Below are positions 1 through 13,721 of a stretch of 64,000 nucleotides of DNA, in pieces. Where the stretch lies: contig CM048560.1 in assembly GCA_026413225.1 (NCBI GenBank), positions 16,853,501-16,917,500 of the forward strand, in the 5' to 3' direction. The notes beneath the pieces were generated by a model that saw nothing but the letters and a program-made list of their open reading frames with translations, did not search any database and was not told the origin of the DNA. The stretch comes from Otis tarda (lineage: Eukaryota; Chordata; Aves; Otidiformes; Otididae). Within the stretch, counting starts at the first letter, position 1. Every line of letters begins with the position of its first letter. The position numbers and the translations under genes are program-made.

Positions 1-3000
1 TCACACAGGTATTGTCACAAACACCACAGAATAAGCAAATTCGGATTTAACTGTCAACCTTATTGCCAGATTGTCAGAAGATCTGAATCAGAAGAATAAC
101 TTAAATGTCAAATTAAGACACTGCAAAAGCAAATTCCTGTGATTTACCATGTTGCTCCAAGATGACATGACCTAAGGGTAAAGAGAAGATCTATCTGAAA
201 AAAAAAAGTCTGTTCTTCAGGGGCTTGTGGAATTTTTCGTTGTTAATTCACCAAAGAAATTGGAATGTATAATTTTCTTCTCAGGCAAATGCACAATGGT
301 ACTGTGACAGAGACTTCTCCAAAGGGGCTCTGGATCTCATCCAGATATACTTGCCCTGACAGATATTTGCTATTGTGAGAATTAATAAACTAATTTTTGG
401 GAAGTGCTCCGAAATCCTTGGGAAGGAGAAGGTCAGAATGCCAATTATTGTTATTTTTTAATTAAATGTTTTAAATGGAACTACAGACATATCACAATGC
501 TGCTGGTATTACAGTGTAGACTATTGCAGCCTTTTTGATAAAGCTTGCATTGGAAATGTGGAGACTAAAAGATAAACATATATTTATAAGAATAAGCCTG
601 TCTCAATAGCTATCATTGTGTTGATATTCATGACTTCAGGGAGGATTTTGCTTGAATAAGGACTGCAGAATAATGCCCATATTGAGAAAACCATATGAAC
701 TGAATTGGAAAGAAAAAAAAAAATCCAGGTTAGGAGCTGTCGTTCTGAAACTCATTTTCCCCACCATGAAGATGAACTCTTATTACCTGTGAATATGGAA
801 TTCAAATACTATTTTCAGGTTTTAAATGCAGGTAACACTTTACATTACGTGTCAGTGTGGTACCAATTACAGCATAACTCTGATATTGTAAATCTATCGA
901 GAGATAGGACTGAGTCAAGAAGTTTTGTAGTAGCCCAAACTTCAAGTAAAGTTCAAAAATATTTCCATTTGCTCTTCTTATACAAGCCCATATTTGGTAT
1001 CCTGGGATGCTTGAAAATAAGCACATTATGTTTTTAATGTAACAAACTTCTTGGACTTATTTTATTCTTCCTCATCTACTTTATGGGTGAAAAGGAGATC
1101 CTCATCTACCGACTTTCACACCTCAGCAGCTATTGCATAGTTTCCTCACTCCCTAATAAGGATAGTCTGCATCCTCTGTTACAGTGTTCTGCAAAGAGCA
1201 CAGTCTGGGCAAAGGGAAGTTGAATGCTGTCCTAGTTCCACAACTCAGCTGTCTTCTGTCACTGTTATTTGAAGCCAGCTCTTTCTCTGGCTGACCTATA
1301 GTGCTGTAGCTACAGTGACAGCTCTTCAGCTAGCCCACTTTCGACTAGGATAGTATCTAGCCCTCAAAGAGGGGAAAAAAATACATATGATGGTATCAGG
1401 GAAGCTACTTAAAGAAAAGAAAGCAAGGCTGTGCCTTAATCCCTGAGAGAAAATCTTACAGGATTTAATATAAAAGTACAGCATTGCTGTAGGTATCTAA
1501 CTGGCCTTCAGTGGTAAGATATATCACCAATTTAGTCATTTACGGCAATAAAAGCCATACTTTTCATGGAAACAGGTAGACTTTTATAGTCTTCAGAGTA
1601 GCAATTAGTACATAAAGCCATTTCCAATGCTCAGTGAAGGCCAAGGAGAGAGTCTGACACAAGTCCACCGAGGGGCTGCTCCTTCCCACTTACTGAAAGC
1701 CCAGGTACAGACCCTGGACCTCGCCTGTAGAGCAATAGGGTGCCAAAGCTACTGCTTTCTGTGAAAATGTAGCAGACAAATAGGTCTAAGCTATTGAACC
1801 ATACAAGCTATACTGTTCTTGAAGAAAGGAAACATTTAAACAATCAAATAAATAAAATTTTCCTATGGAATGTTTTAGCTACATAGGCAATCTTGGAATG
1901 CTTGTTGGACAGTGCTTTTAACCAGAACACTAAACCCAGTGTACAGGAAATATTATCTATGCAAGTGATTCAGTATTAGTTAATTGGATGTGCTAGACTA
2001 TTTTCCTCCCAGTGAATGGAGCTTGTATACTGGTATCCGCCATTAACACTAAATGGGGCTTACACATGTAAAATCCCTCCGGCATTGAGGGGGAAAAAAA
2101 AGCCTTTCAGTTTCATAAATAATGGATCTGTAGCAAAATTAGCATTTCATGAAAAAATCTGAAAAACTAGAATGAAAATATAATACAATTTCTATTTTAC
2201 GTGCCCCAGTTTGCCAGTGCATCGTGTGATCCAGCACAGAGGTCATCTCCTGTACACGTACTACATAATCACATAAAAAATCCTCTCCATCATCTGCAGA
2301 CTCAACTACTCACCTATGACCAATGTCCTCTGTGGCATTATGACAGTTAAAGTGCCCTTCTTCTACCAGAGCACTGTGGCACTGGGTTAATTTTCCAGTG
2401 TATGAATATTTCTGTGATAATTTTTATTGAATTGTTAAATGCCATGACTCTTCTACTGTGAAGTGTTTCTTTTTCTGTGTGTGTTATGTGACATGCTTAC
2501 ACACAAATAAATAATGGTTTATCTGCAGATACAAATACAAGCAACTCTTGCCTGTCCTATTCCTATAAACATTCACATGGGAAAAGCTATAAGCCTAGGT
2601 TGTTAAGCATGCACACTGCAGACTGCGTACCTTGCACTGAGTAAATGTACACCTATTCATGACATCAAACATTTTTACCGCCTAGTCAGCTCATTTCATT
2701 GCCAATGCTTTCCAGGGTGACCAAGATATGCAGCAGTCTTCACCTATTTTAGCTGCACTCCACACTAAACCTGGCTGCATTTGAACCATCCAGAGCTCTG
2801 CCATGAACCTTGGTAGAAGGACTGCAGCTTGCTTCTTTCGTAACATGATGCTGTAGATCTCACCTAAGCCAAGACCTCTCTCCGAATTTGCCCATTACAA
2901 TTTGGAACAGAGGAAAGAATAGCCCTGCTAACTCCCATCAAAATCTCCAGACAAGGCCTGTACATGGTGGTGTGACAAAAAAGGGCAAGAAATAATTCTC

Positions 3001-6000
3001 ATGTGAAGACGAGTGGGAAAATGATTTTAGCAGCCCCACTCACAAATGCTAAGACATTGCCTTTCCCTTCTTTTCAGGATTCTGTCCCTCAATCCCATGA
3101 CTTTAAAATGGGAAGCAAAACTATTAACATAGGCTTTGTGTTTCCAGTGGAACAGAAGTTGTAATGCTTGTGGGAAATGAAATTCCGAGAGTCATGTTTT
3201 TGGGTTGTTCCATATTCTGAGGCTAAATTTTGCTATAGTTTTTCTTTATTTCCTCAGTCAAAAAAATACGCATTTAGAGCAGCTAGATGGAGATTAATTC
3301 TGCAGCCAGACATACATACAAATCAGCATTTTTCGTCAGGAAGAAAACAAACAACAATAACTTCTTAATTTATAAGCATAAACTCACTGAACACACCAAG
3401 ACAGAAGGAAGAAGAGACAAATACATTAACCCATGCTTTTATTCTGTAACATCTACTATTAGGAATTCTGCTCAACTGTTCTTTTGCAGGACATATTTAA
3501 TATATTTTTTTTAATTCTACCTTTTAAATCATACTTTTTTTTCCTATGGTTTTGGTGTCTTGATGCTATAAATTTAAATACCAAACAGGGGTCATGATTA
3601 TATTTTTTGATTCTTGATGTCATTATTTGGCTTATCTTTAAAATGAAAAAATGATTTCTGTTTTCCCAGTGGATCAAACAAACAAGCTGGGAAGTCAAAG
3701 GAGAAAAATAACACCCTCCCTTAGGTTGAGCAATGTGGTTCATATTTCCTCCTTCCCTCTTTCTGCCTATGGGAGCATCTGTCAAGGCTGAGTCAGCACC
3801 TTCCCAGGAAAACCTCGTGAATGTGTTAGAAGACATTTCATTTTGTCATCTACCTAGGAACACTGGATTAGTATGCAAATAAGACAGCACAAGAATAGAC
3901 CACAGCAGCAGTGGTAATGCTCTAAGTGATCTTTCAGTGAAATTAGAATTTGTTTCATCACACTAATTTGACATGGCAAATTAGTGAAGCTAAGATAAGG
4001 GGGTTTAGTAGAGCCAGGGCGCTGGTACGTACACAGAAACTTGCCAGTAAGTCCATTTGCACATGGGACTTGTATAACATTGCAGAGAAGCGACAATTAG
4101 AAAAAGCTCTAGAAAATACCAGTTTGTTTTGTTTTTAATCTGGTAACTTGATAGGTTATATTTTCTTCTACTGCTATCTTACAATAGTGGTTTAGAGATC
4201 TTGGCCTTCTCACTGTTGAGAAATCTTTCAAGAGTTAGGATAAGCTACGCGGTACTACAATTATACAAGTTTAGTCAAGTCCAGCCCAGTGGTACGCAGC
4301 AACACGCTGTGTTATCACTTGGGAATTCAAGGGGCAACTTTGTGATCTCTGTTTCACAGAACAAGCTAGCTGAAAGCCATTCCACGGCGACAGCACAACT
4401 GAGGACAGCCGCTGGTTTCTTTTCTGCACCCTCCTACCTCAGCTCATGCAAGCTCAGGAGGGATCTGGAACCAAAAATGAAAACTGGTCCCTGTTGCTGC
4501 AATGTAGTCCTGAAACTCTGGAGATTTTAAGGATGACTGTAGCAGGCAGAAGTCTGGCAGAGGTCTGAGGGAAGGCTTGGTTAAGAAAGAGGACTTGTGC
4601 AGCTTAGAGGGAAATAAAATTTTTAACTTCCTGATTAAATTGAAGCTTTAAGACTGTTCTTAGTTTTCCTAAATAATTTTTCCCTAATATTAGGGTAAAT
4701 AAGTTACCTGACCTTTGGTGCAACACACTGTTCACTTGGACCTGCGGAGATCATAAGCTAACTGAGAGCATCTGGCTAGAGATGCAATGGCACATTACTC
4801 TTAGCTGAACCAAACCCACACGTCATCCCCCAGAGATGCAGTTTCCTTTTGCATCTCACGCTCCCCAAGGGAAAAGGGCTGCATAAGGCAAAGAGGAACT
4901 GCCCTGAAATGCGGTCTACAGATCTGAGACAAAATTCTTATCCTGTGCTCCTTTGTGTTTTAACTGATTGAGAATAATGTGTGTGGATATCATAATGTCA
5001 ATTGTTTATAATTTGCATCATATAATGAGATGGTAAGATGGGGTTTATGACTTGGAACTTTTAAGAATAATGTAGTTGAAAAAGATCTATCTAGATAGGA
5101 ATATTTAATCCATTATCCATTCACTGATATGATGATCACCTATTCTTTCAATTATATACTTTGAATTGCATCTATAATTTGACAAAGTCCTGAGGACAAT
5201 TTAAGCTGTCTCTAGAAAATGCCAAAAATGACAGACTATTGGACAGTTAAAAGGAAAAAAGTGGTACTCAAAACCAAAGCAAGTTCATACATAGTGTGAA
5301 AATGCTCACTATGGAGCCTGAACAGAATTCAGAAAGGAAGAAGCAGAAGAGACAGAAAGGTAAGCTCCCCTTCAAACGAGGAGACATACATTGGTATCTT
5401 CGAGTTCTGCACATCTCTATGTGGTAAGGTCCAAAGCACCAAACCAGAATAGATGTTAGCCAAAGTCAACCAAGGCAACCTCAGAGACTCTGGATATCAG
5501 CCTTCTCTTCCCTTTTCAGATCAGGATGTGGTTATCTTTGGAAGGAACACCTGACAAGAACACCAAACCCTTCCAAACTCAGAGGTTTTTGGGGGGTGGG
5601 GCTATGGTGGCATTTCTCCTTTTGAAATCACCTTCTGGAGGTTTTTTTTTCCTCTGAGAATTGGGTCTCATGCCCCATAAATCTGAAAATCATAGGATGG
5701 AGAATTCCCTAGAACCTGCATAGTAGAATTGCACCCCTGAGGCACAGCCAAGCAGAACAGCACTGAGAAAGAAAGGTGCTTTTGTGTTCACTCATACTCA
5801 GGGAACCCTTCTTGATTTTAAAAATGTGGTCTACCTATTATTTTATACAGCTTTTCAAGGCCTTTTTTATTTCCCAATCTCTTCTCATTATAGGAATAAC
5901 TTGCTACGGAAAAAGATTAGCATTTTGATTCTTTAACCCCAGAGAAGCTTGGCCAAACAGGAAGCCACACACAGAGGCCAACAGAATCTCTGTTACTTAT

Positions 6001-8379
6001 GACAAAAATAAGCTAACATCACCTGCTTCTGAAGGTGATCAGATATTGCTCATATTTCAAAGCTCAAAAAGTTAATAATAATGCCTGTTCTGAAGATGCT
6101 TAAAAGAAATCTAATTAAAATATCACTAGAAGTTGTGGAGAGATGATGGGAGAAAATATTATTCATCATAACATGTACCATAAAAATGCCTTTTTTGAAG
6201 ACAGAGGAAAAGGCCATACTGTAGGGAATATTTCATGGCTAGTGGGAGGGTTAAATAAACAAATGATAATAACACCAATCAGACCTCTTTGCTTAAAGCC
6301 TGCAGAGTCAATCTGCTTCTGACTGTGGAGCTACCAACCAGCAAAGGCAAACTAATTAGACACAGTCAAACACTTAGGCAATCACACCTTGTGAATGTAA
6401 GCGTCTTCCTGTCATTTGGCAAGTCTCTCAGCTGCCTCTGAGCGTGAGACAACAAATCCCCTGCAAACAAGTTCCTCACTCTCCCTGTTAGTGAGATCTA
6501 ACGGAGCACAATGGCTGGAGGTGAAAGGTGGCAGTCTAGTCAGGTAATGACATCGTCTTGAACAGCCCACATTAAAATACTGGCACTTGTTTAGACTAGC
6601 CTATTTGCACCTACCTGCAGAGGGCCTTTTTAATGTAATTATTAGCCTCTGCAGCCCTGCTTAGGACTTGAAAATATCATTCATTTTCATCTTGCTTCAA
6701 CTACCGCTGCTATCTCCTATTCAATCCCAGTCACCTCATCTCCCCACAAGTAAGTGTGGAAACAGAAGCAGATGAGAAGAGTTGAATTAACAAGAAACAA
6801 GTTGGCAGGTGAGCTGTGTGACATAACAATAAAAAAAAAGCTAAAAGATTTGACAATATATTCTAATCACTACCTGATTGTAGAAGAGCTGCAGGCATTG
6901 AAATAGTTCTGGGGAAAAGAGAAAGGACAGCAGGAGAATGGTCTAAAACCTCTTGTGCGAAACCCAAGGGCAGGAACCAATCCTTATGAGCCTTAGAACA
7001 AATATCTAATTACTGTCTTTCAAAATTGTCTTATTTTCTTAGGATTTAACTATTCACAATTGACAAAATACAACAAGAAGTACAGTCATAAGGAGTGAGA
7101 TAAGTAAACGCCACCCAATTCTGACCTGAAAGACCCAGACATACAGCTGACAGAAGACACAAGTCCGTATGAAGGAATTGTGCAGCCACAGACCATTCAG
7201 TGTCCTAATGAGAACCCATGTTGCACTGGAAAGGTGAAGTGAGTTACCTTACCTCCCTGTGTCCTCATTCACAAAAGGTCCAGCAGAAGCTATGTCCAGC
7301 TATCTCGGAGCGTAAGTGCAGCATTTGCCAGGTGAGTGGGGCAGTGTGGAGGCAGAAAGTGCAACGCAGCTGTTTGACATTGACAAATTTAGGCTATGTC
7401 CTTGAACACCGCTTGCTCAATAACAAAAAACAGCAACTAGAACAAGATAAGGAAATACCAAAGGCAAAAATAGTAAAGACAACCAAAAAACTATAACCAA
7501 TCCAAATGAAGCATAAGGCGCATGAACAATATATTGCTACCAATCAAATTAGACAATTAAGTGTGTGTGCTTCATGTGTAACTTAGAATACAAAAGAATA
7601 ACACTGACTAACAATAAAGGTCTCTGGAACACCATCCATGGAGTCCATGTTTTTACTGACCCCAGGCAGGGTACATTTGAAGAGTACTCCAGCAATGTGT
7701 GGCCAGTGACAGTCAAAAAAGCTGGGGAAAAGTGGGACTAGTCCAAGCATAGAAGCTGTAACATCCCTTTCCTCTCCCCAGGGCAGCACAGACCTGTCCA
7801 GTGTGAGTCCACTGTTCTGGGGAAGATCTACAAAAACAAAAACTGGGTGAAAGATACATGAAGGAGAAAGAAGAATTTCTGCTCCCTTTGTAAAGACAGT
7901 AATTTCAACCTATTTTAAGGTGATATCATCAAGGAATAAATGACTCAGTTCTTGCCTTGTGTAGCATCAGTCTCCTCACAGAAAGGACATTTTGTTTGAT
8001 CAGTGCTAATTCCTGATAAAGAGAAGGCTCTCAGCCTGCATGGAAGGTTTGCTCAGTGTAATGTTTTGCCTTTTGGTACAGTTACTTTGGGTTCTATTAT
8101 TTATCTTGCAAATATATCACAAGTTGTAGCATTGAAGATAATGTCTCTGTGCTGACAAAGTATTCAGACTCATTTCTCCAGCACACAGCAGTTGCATAGA
8201 TGACTGTTGCAGTGTAGGTTACCATCCTAATTGGTGCCACTGCCCAGCTTCCCGTGCTAAAGGAGCACCAGAGAGTCATAGTACGTCCCAAGCACTGCTG
8301 AGACCTACTTTGTTTGTAGTTTTTTTTCCCCTCCATCTGGCTATGATGGATGAGGGTCCTTTAACTACACTTGTTCTGT
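1..8379. other. AT-rich noncoding DNA, no gene recognised
   Basis: This stretch has no reading frame that I can tie to a protein family. Reading frames of 60 to 125 codons occur on both strands, for example 705-1037 plus and 3459-3836 minus. They often overlap each other, show no recognisable domain and are the length expected by chance in AT-rich DNA. I saw no CR1 or LTR sequence here. A strong donor-like sequence follows position 7331, but its upstream acceptors are poor. Intron or intergenic DNA is the best description. Confidence 0.6.
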
Positions 8380-8850
8380 AAACTGATATTATGCATCTGA
8401 CCTAAAATGACAGCTGGAATCAGGGCCACACTTAGAGATGATCATGCCCAACACAAAAATATAAGTGAGTTCTGGAGGGTGCCGGCCCTGGGTCAGTCTC
8501 AGCTTATTTGTCAATCTGCCAGTTCACTGCTCCTCAGTGCTCTCCTTCCCCGAGTAGCAGAAGGCACCGCTTTCAGGGGCGGTAAACGCAGCATGTTGAG
8601 AAACAAGCACTTGGCAGGAGTTCTTATGACAGAGGTGGCAAAAGCAAGACAGGTAGCCAGATGGATCTGGTGCGGCCCAAGGCAAGCACTGAAGCAAAGG
8701 GGTGAATCAAAATCAAAGGGTTACTATACCCTGATGGGAATCTCTGATTACAGTGACACTGCATAGGCAAACTACATCTACCACAAGCTCTTATCCGTGC
8801 TCTGGTGCTACCACAGCGTCTTGGGCAAATCTTGTTCTGCAGTGACATTC
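8380..8850. other. Somewhat GC-richer block with an unrecognised 119-codon frame
   Basis: Base composition rises relative to the flanks, and a 119-codon frame runs on the plus strand at 8407-8766, with a shorter frame opposite at 8624-8848. The predicted peptide has no motif I recognise, no signal peptide and no repeats. It could be an old, diverged mobile-element fragment or simply a local GC fluctuation. I do not call it a gene. Confidence 0.3.
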
Positions 8851-11800
8851 TAAGTCATTTTATATTGCTACTATTATTGCTACTCATGTCAGCTTGTCTC
8901 TGATCAGTCCATTCTCTCTTTTCCACTTGGTCTCACTTTGAGACTTGGGGGGTTTATTAGTATTCACCGATCCTCCGGACTCTATTAATTTGCTCCTACA
9001 CATTTGTACTGCTTCCATCAGAAATTAGGACCTATACCAGCTAAATTAATTGATTAGAAAAGAAGCTCGTTTTACAGACAGAAGTATGATATTTCATTAG
9101 ACTAGCTGATCTAAGTGGGGAAAATGGGCAAGTTCTCCAGCCATCGTATCCTTAAGCTAGCTATGATACGCTGGAGACACAACAGCTACTCTTACTGCAA
9201 TACGCTTATTAAAAAAATAACATTAGAAATGAACTTCAAGAATTAAGTTTGAAATTTTCAAGACGAAGAGGCTAAAAATAATTCATTTGGTCTGGATAAA
9301 TTATTCAGTGCTATTGCACCACTAATACTTGTTTATTTATACTTATTTATACACAAACATGCCCACCCCAACACACTGTTACTTAGCTAAATATTTTAAT
9401 TATATAAAATATTAAGTGATGTATACACTATTATCTTGCATATAATATGACCTTATTTTGAAGAAAAGGTGACAGGGTATTGAAGCGTCAGTCTCTAATG
9501 ACATGCCACACCATGAGAAGCAGCTGCCTCACAATACTGAAACAGTATTTGCTCACACAAGCCTGTCAAAATTAGGATGTGAGGGATCCCTATACCTGTA
9601 ACTATTTTCCTCTTGATGTTGCATCTCATTTTACAGCATGTTTTGTACTTGCTCCTAGAGAGTCCTCACTTGCAGGTTTAGCTAGGATTTAGAGGACAGC
9701 TTAAAGGACATCTGTCCTTTTAGAAAGCCAGGAACAAAAGCATTAAAAGCACAATCATCTGCAAAATGGGAGAGACACTGTCGCTCCCTTTGGCTGCAGA
9801 ACTGAAGTACGGGTACTGGAGAAAATGAAGGAACCAGGATTTTGCCACAGCTGTTTACCCAAATTCTTCCCATGTTTCCCTTCAGCCATCAGACCTGAAT
9901 AAAGATAGAAGGGACATTCACGGAGCAACTAACTTCCTCAGGAGACAGACATCTCCTGGACCTGGCACCAGCTGTCAGGATGCCCAAACCACAAAGTTTG
10001 TTCTCTTTCATTTTCCTACAAATATCGTTTTAAAGAAAACCACATTCAAAGATGGAAACATTTCCACAATAACAAGCAACCAAGGAGATGGCTCAAAAGA
10101 GACCTGAGGCAAATTAAAGCCCAATTTAACTTTTGTTCAATAACTTCACTTTATTTGGATGAATCATTTATGTGGTGAAAAACTTCAGCTTACTACACCA
10201 GAAAACTCAATTAATAGCCAAAGTGCTTAGAGAATAGGGAAAGGGAGCATGGAGGTAAAACTCCAGTTACCGAGTTAAGAAGCAGAAGTAAAAGCCTTTT
10301 GACACAGAGCATCAGAAATATTGAAGAGAAAATGGGAAGAGTTCCCCTAGTCCACAACAGAAAGACTGCTTGCACAGCAGGATTGGTGAACGATAAGGGA
10401 AATAAAATCCAAACGCAGGGACTCAGGAATGACTTGCACCACACTGTGCCATTGCAGGTACACCCTGAACAACCAGCCAACAGCCACACGGGAAGCCTGC
10501 AGTGGAGCAGGGACAAGACCATCAGCACCCCAGCTGCCCCACAGTCATTACCCTTACTGCCTCCTTAGCTAGATCAGAAAGAGGGTTTCTGCCTGCCTGC
10601 CTGCTCCTTGGCTTACGGAAAGGATGTTTTATCTTGGCTTGCAGACACACTTTCCCAATTGCTCAGTGCTGTTAGCATAAGGAGCCTTCGTGACTGGGCG
10701 TGCTTCTTAGGGGTTGCTCTGTCTCTGCTCTCTAGGCAGACGGTACCAACAGTATTCAGAACAGCAGTCTGAAAGGAAAATCACAGCTTTGCCTTTACCG
10801 CCAAAAAATGAGAAGACAAAAAACCTCCAGCTTTTTTCACATCACCTATTGCCTTTCTTCTGGATCTGTGTGTAACTACACAAATACCTCTTAAATACAA
10901 AGGAAAATAAGTCACATTTATCACAGTATCAGCCATCACTTTTCCTCAGTCGTGAAGAATCCAATCCATCAAAGTGTGAGAAGCAAGTTATGGGGCAGAG
11001 GCAGCTTGTGAATTACAGCTCTTTCAAAAGGGAACTGGGGGACTGAGCACTTTTGTTCTTCAGCAAACTTAAAACTTAGCAGCAGAAACCAAGTCCATAC
11101 CTAAATTTCTCTGCTGGCTCCATTGTTTGCTTCTTAAATGCAGAGGAAGGAATATTAGGTTTAAGTAGTAGCCACAGGAAAGGGGTAAGTGAGTAGCTGA
11201 GACTGAATGATAGCTTGATTGCTGTGGTCTCTCAGGTTTTATCACATTAGAATAGGTTTAACCCTTCAAAATCTGGTCACTTCTCATCTGTGGCAGGAAA
11301 ATTGCTTTGTTAGAAAGAGAAAAATGCACTGGTGCATATGGTATACCATTAATAAGTCTCACACCCCGTAATAGGAACATTTGTACACAAATGTGTTTTT
11401 TGGGATCTAGCCAAGAGCAGAGCACCCTAGTGAATCATAATGCGCAGCTAATGAGTTATTTTTGGCAAATTTGGCACTTGGAGTTAATAGAACCAATTCA
11501 TCCCCAAAAAGCTAAATCACTTATCGCTTCTTTGGAGGTGCTAAGTGGATCTAGAACTTCAGGATGCTGTCAATAACAATGAAAGAAACTCGGCAAAGCT
11601 GCCTTGTAATTTGTGCTCCTCTCTACTCCTGCTTGGAACAAAGGTATGTATCTAAACATGAGATGCTATGACAGGCAGGCAAGAGTTTCTTACAGGAAGC
11701 AATACTGCAATTTAGCTGTGCTCCAGGGCTGATGCTTGTTGTCTGAGGTGGGTGACCACAAAGAAAATAGACTATTATTTTTGGGAAACATGCAATTAAG

Positions 11801-12406
11801 ACAGCTAGACCCAAAGTGCAAGGCTCCGAAAAGATGTTGAATTGCCCGTGTCCTAAGCATTCAGAGATGTGGAATTATGGTTCCGACAGCTACAGATTGC
11901 TTATAGATTCAGATCTGGAATTAAATTTCACATCCTTCTGAAAGAGAAAGGTATTCAATTAAAATTGAAATTGAAGGGGAGATTGGGAGGTTAATATGAG
12001 GTTTTGGGTTGGGAATATCTCTGGTGGCAGAAAAACAAAGTCAAAATTATGTTCCATTTAGAGAGTATTTCTCCAACTCAGAAAGTCATTGCCACAGACA
12101 CCAGCTGTATCTCCTATGGGAAAATCCCCTTAACTCCTCCCTTTCAGGTGCAAGTTGCCATTAGTGCCCTTCCTATGTTGAGCAAAGGAGCTGCATACGG
12201 ATGTGCAAAAGATATTCACTGAAGTTTCTGCTTTAATATCCAATGAAAAATGTATTTGGGAAGGGAACTCTAGTTTTGAGTGTATAGCAATTGTCTGCAT
12301 TAACCAACCAGTCTAAGTGGAGTGCACTGAATAGGAAATGAGAGTAAAGCAAAAGTTAGAGCTATGCCAAACTACCTGAGTGTAATGTGGATAGCAGTGA
12401 ACTGTG
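8851..12406. other. AT-rich noncoding DNA
   Basis: Nothing recognisable was found. Short frames on both strands, such as 10211-10528 minus against 10299-10568 plus, shadow one another and have no family resemblance. There is a small tract of TTTATAC-type near-repeats at about 9330-9350. Confidence 0.55.
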
Positions 12407-12475
12407 ACTCATGTCATGTTGTGTTATGTAGCATCAAATCACTGTACAGTGTGACACAACGTAACCAACATGAGT
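12407..12475. repeat. Imperfect inverted repeat with a palindromic centre
   Basis: ACTCATGT at 12407-12414 pairs with ACATGAGT at 12468-12475. GTTGTGT at 12418-12424 pairs with ACACAAC at 12454-12460. A perfect 12-base palindrome, CACTGTACAGTG, sits between them at 12440-12451. The spacing is asymmetric, so a folded structure would carry internal loops. It could be the remnant of a small non-autonomous transposon or coincidence. No terminal duplication was identified. Confidence 0.35.
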
Positions 12476-12498
12476 GGCGTGAATGTGACACAGCACAG

Positions 12499-12541
12499 CC
12501 TTTTTTCCTCTCTCTTTCTCTTTTCTTTTTTTTTTTTTTTT
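12499..12541. repeat. Polypyrimidine tract ending in T16
   Basis: This is an uninterrupted run of C and T that ends in sixteen T residues at 12526-12541. It is a simple low-complexity tract with no associated gene feature that I can support. Confidence 0.85.
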
Positions 12542-13149
12542 AAGAGCATTTTACTTTTAATCAGATAGCTGCTGTCAATTCAGATAACAGCTGCCTGACC
12601 CAAATTTTCAGATGACTGAAGTGGACGAATACTGAAGTGTGGATTTTCTGTTCTGAAAAGTTAACATTCCAGACTAGCATCTCTGCACTAAAAATACTCC
12701 TGTCTCATTCTCTTCCCCTCACCCGCTTCTTCCTCCCCCAACACTAGTTATATTTTCTTACTGATACGGAATCAATAATTTCATTTCTATATTACAAATC
12801 TTAAAACAATACTGGCAAAAAAGTGTACTGGAATTTTACTTACTGATGTTTAATTATTGATGTAGGCTTCTTTAAACATATTTGGCTCTCTGAAACAGCT
12901 CTTTAGAACTGTGTTCCATTTCTTATTGCTTACCTATTCTGTTTGTTCTCTGCCTCCCTGATCCTTTTCGATTTTCTGCAGGTTAGCAAGTGCTGCATTG
13001 TCTGCTTTTGAAATGTGTCTTTAGGCATGCTTTTGTTTGACAAGGAATGCCAAGGCTGAGCTGACAAAGTCTGTTTGAAAAATCTTTTTCCAGGTATACA
13101 AGATCAGTAAGTCTGTTCAATGTATTCTGTGATTAGTATTTTTCTTCAG

Positions 13150-13223
13150 ATATTTATATCAACATTTCAGGTTTAGCGAAAGATGTTTTCTGAGCATACC
13201 TGTCAGTGGGAAACCTACTAAAG
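13150..13223 (+). other. Candidate spliced exon, plus strand (weak)
   Basis: A pyrimidine-rich sequence ending TTTCTTCAG precedes this 74-base segment and GTAAGT follows it directly. A second possible acceptor inside the segment ends at 13170. Only one frame is open, with one base before the first full codon and one left over, and it encodes 24 residues without a recognisable motif. About 70 percent of random 70-base segments have at least one open frame, so openness adds little. It may be a noncoding-RNA exon or a chance match. Confidence 0.12.
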
Positions 13224-13721
13224 GTAAGTAACAGTATGATTTTATATTCAAATGTATAAATATATTTATGGTAAATAGTTGACATCTCCTTCCATATAAC
13301 TTAAAAGAAAATATACCTTTAACAAGCACTCAGCCACTGTTCTTTTCACAGGTTGAAACAAATATCAACTTACGAAAGCTGTCTTTTAGGTATTTTGGCT
13401 CTAGCTCTTTGCAACCCGGATCACTTTAAAAATAATATTTAGATTTCTGCACCCTTTCCCCTGCAGGGGCGGGGGCACTGGGGATAATGTTTGTCCTATA
13501 AGGCAAACTCTCAGGTGAGGAAAGCCTTTATATATTCAGACACTGCACATTCATGAATTCCAAATAGGTTTGTTTTTTGTTTTTTAAACCAAAGACACAT
13601 CTTTTGCATTTTACCTCCCCAGTTGCAACACACAGATCATGTCCTTGACAAAACAATTTGGTGAAAGCTGTACCCAAAGCCTGCCTAGAAGAGGCAAACT
13701 GAATGTGGTACAATTAAACAC
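13224..13721. other. Noncoding DNA between candidate exon and CR1
   Basis: No gene or named repeat is visible here. A short G-rich cluster lies at about 13466-13482. A 61-codon frame on the minus strand at 13528-13713 has no recognisable family. Confidence 0.5.

Noticed and set aside
2314-2411. 98-base minus-strand segment before a GTGAGT donor with a protein-like frame
   Set aside because: The would-be acceptor is in an A-rich context without a pyrimidine tract, so splicing there is not supported.
7218-7496. 92-codon frame containing a GTGAGT donor at 7332
   Set aside because: Upstream acceptor candidates are poor, the frame continues through the donor, and no family is recognised.
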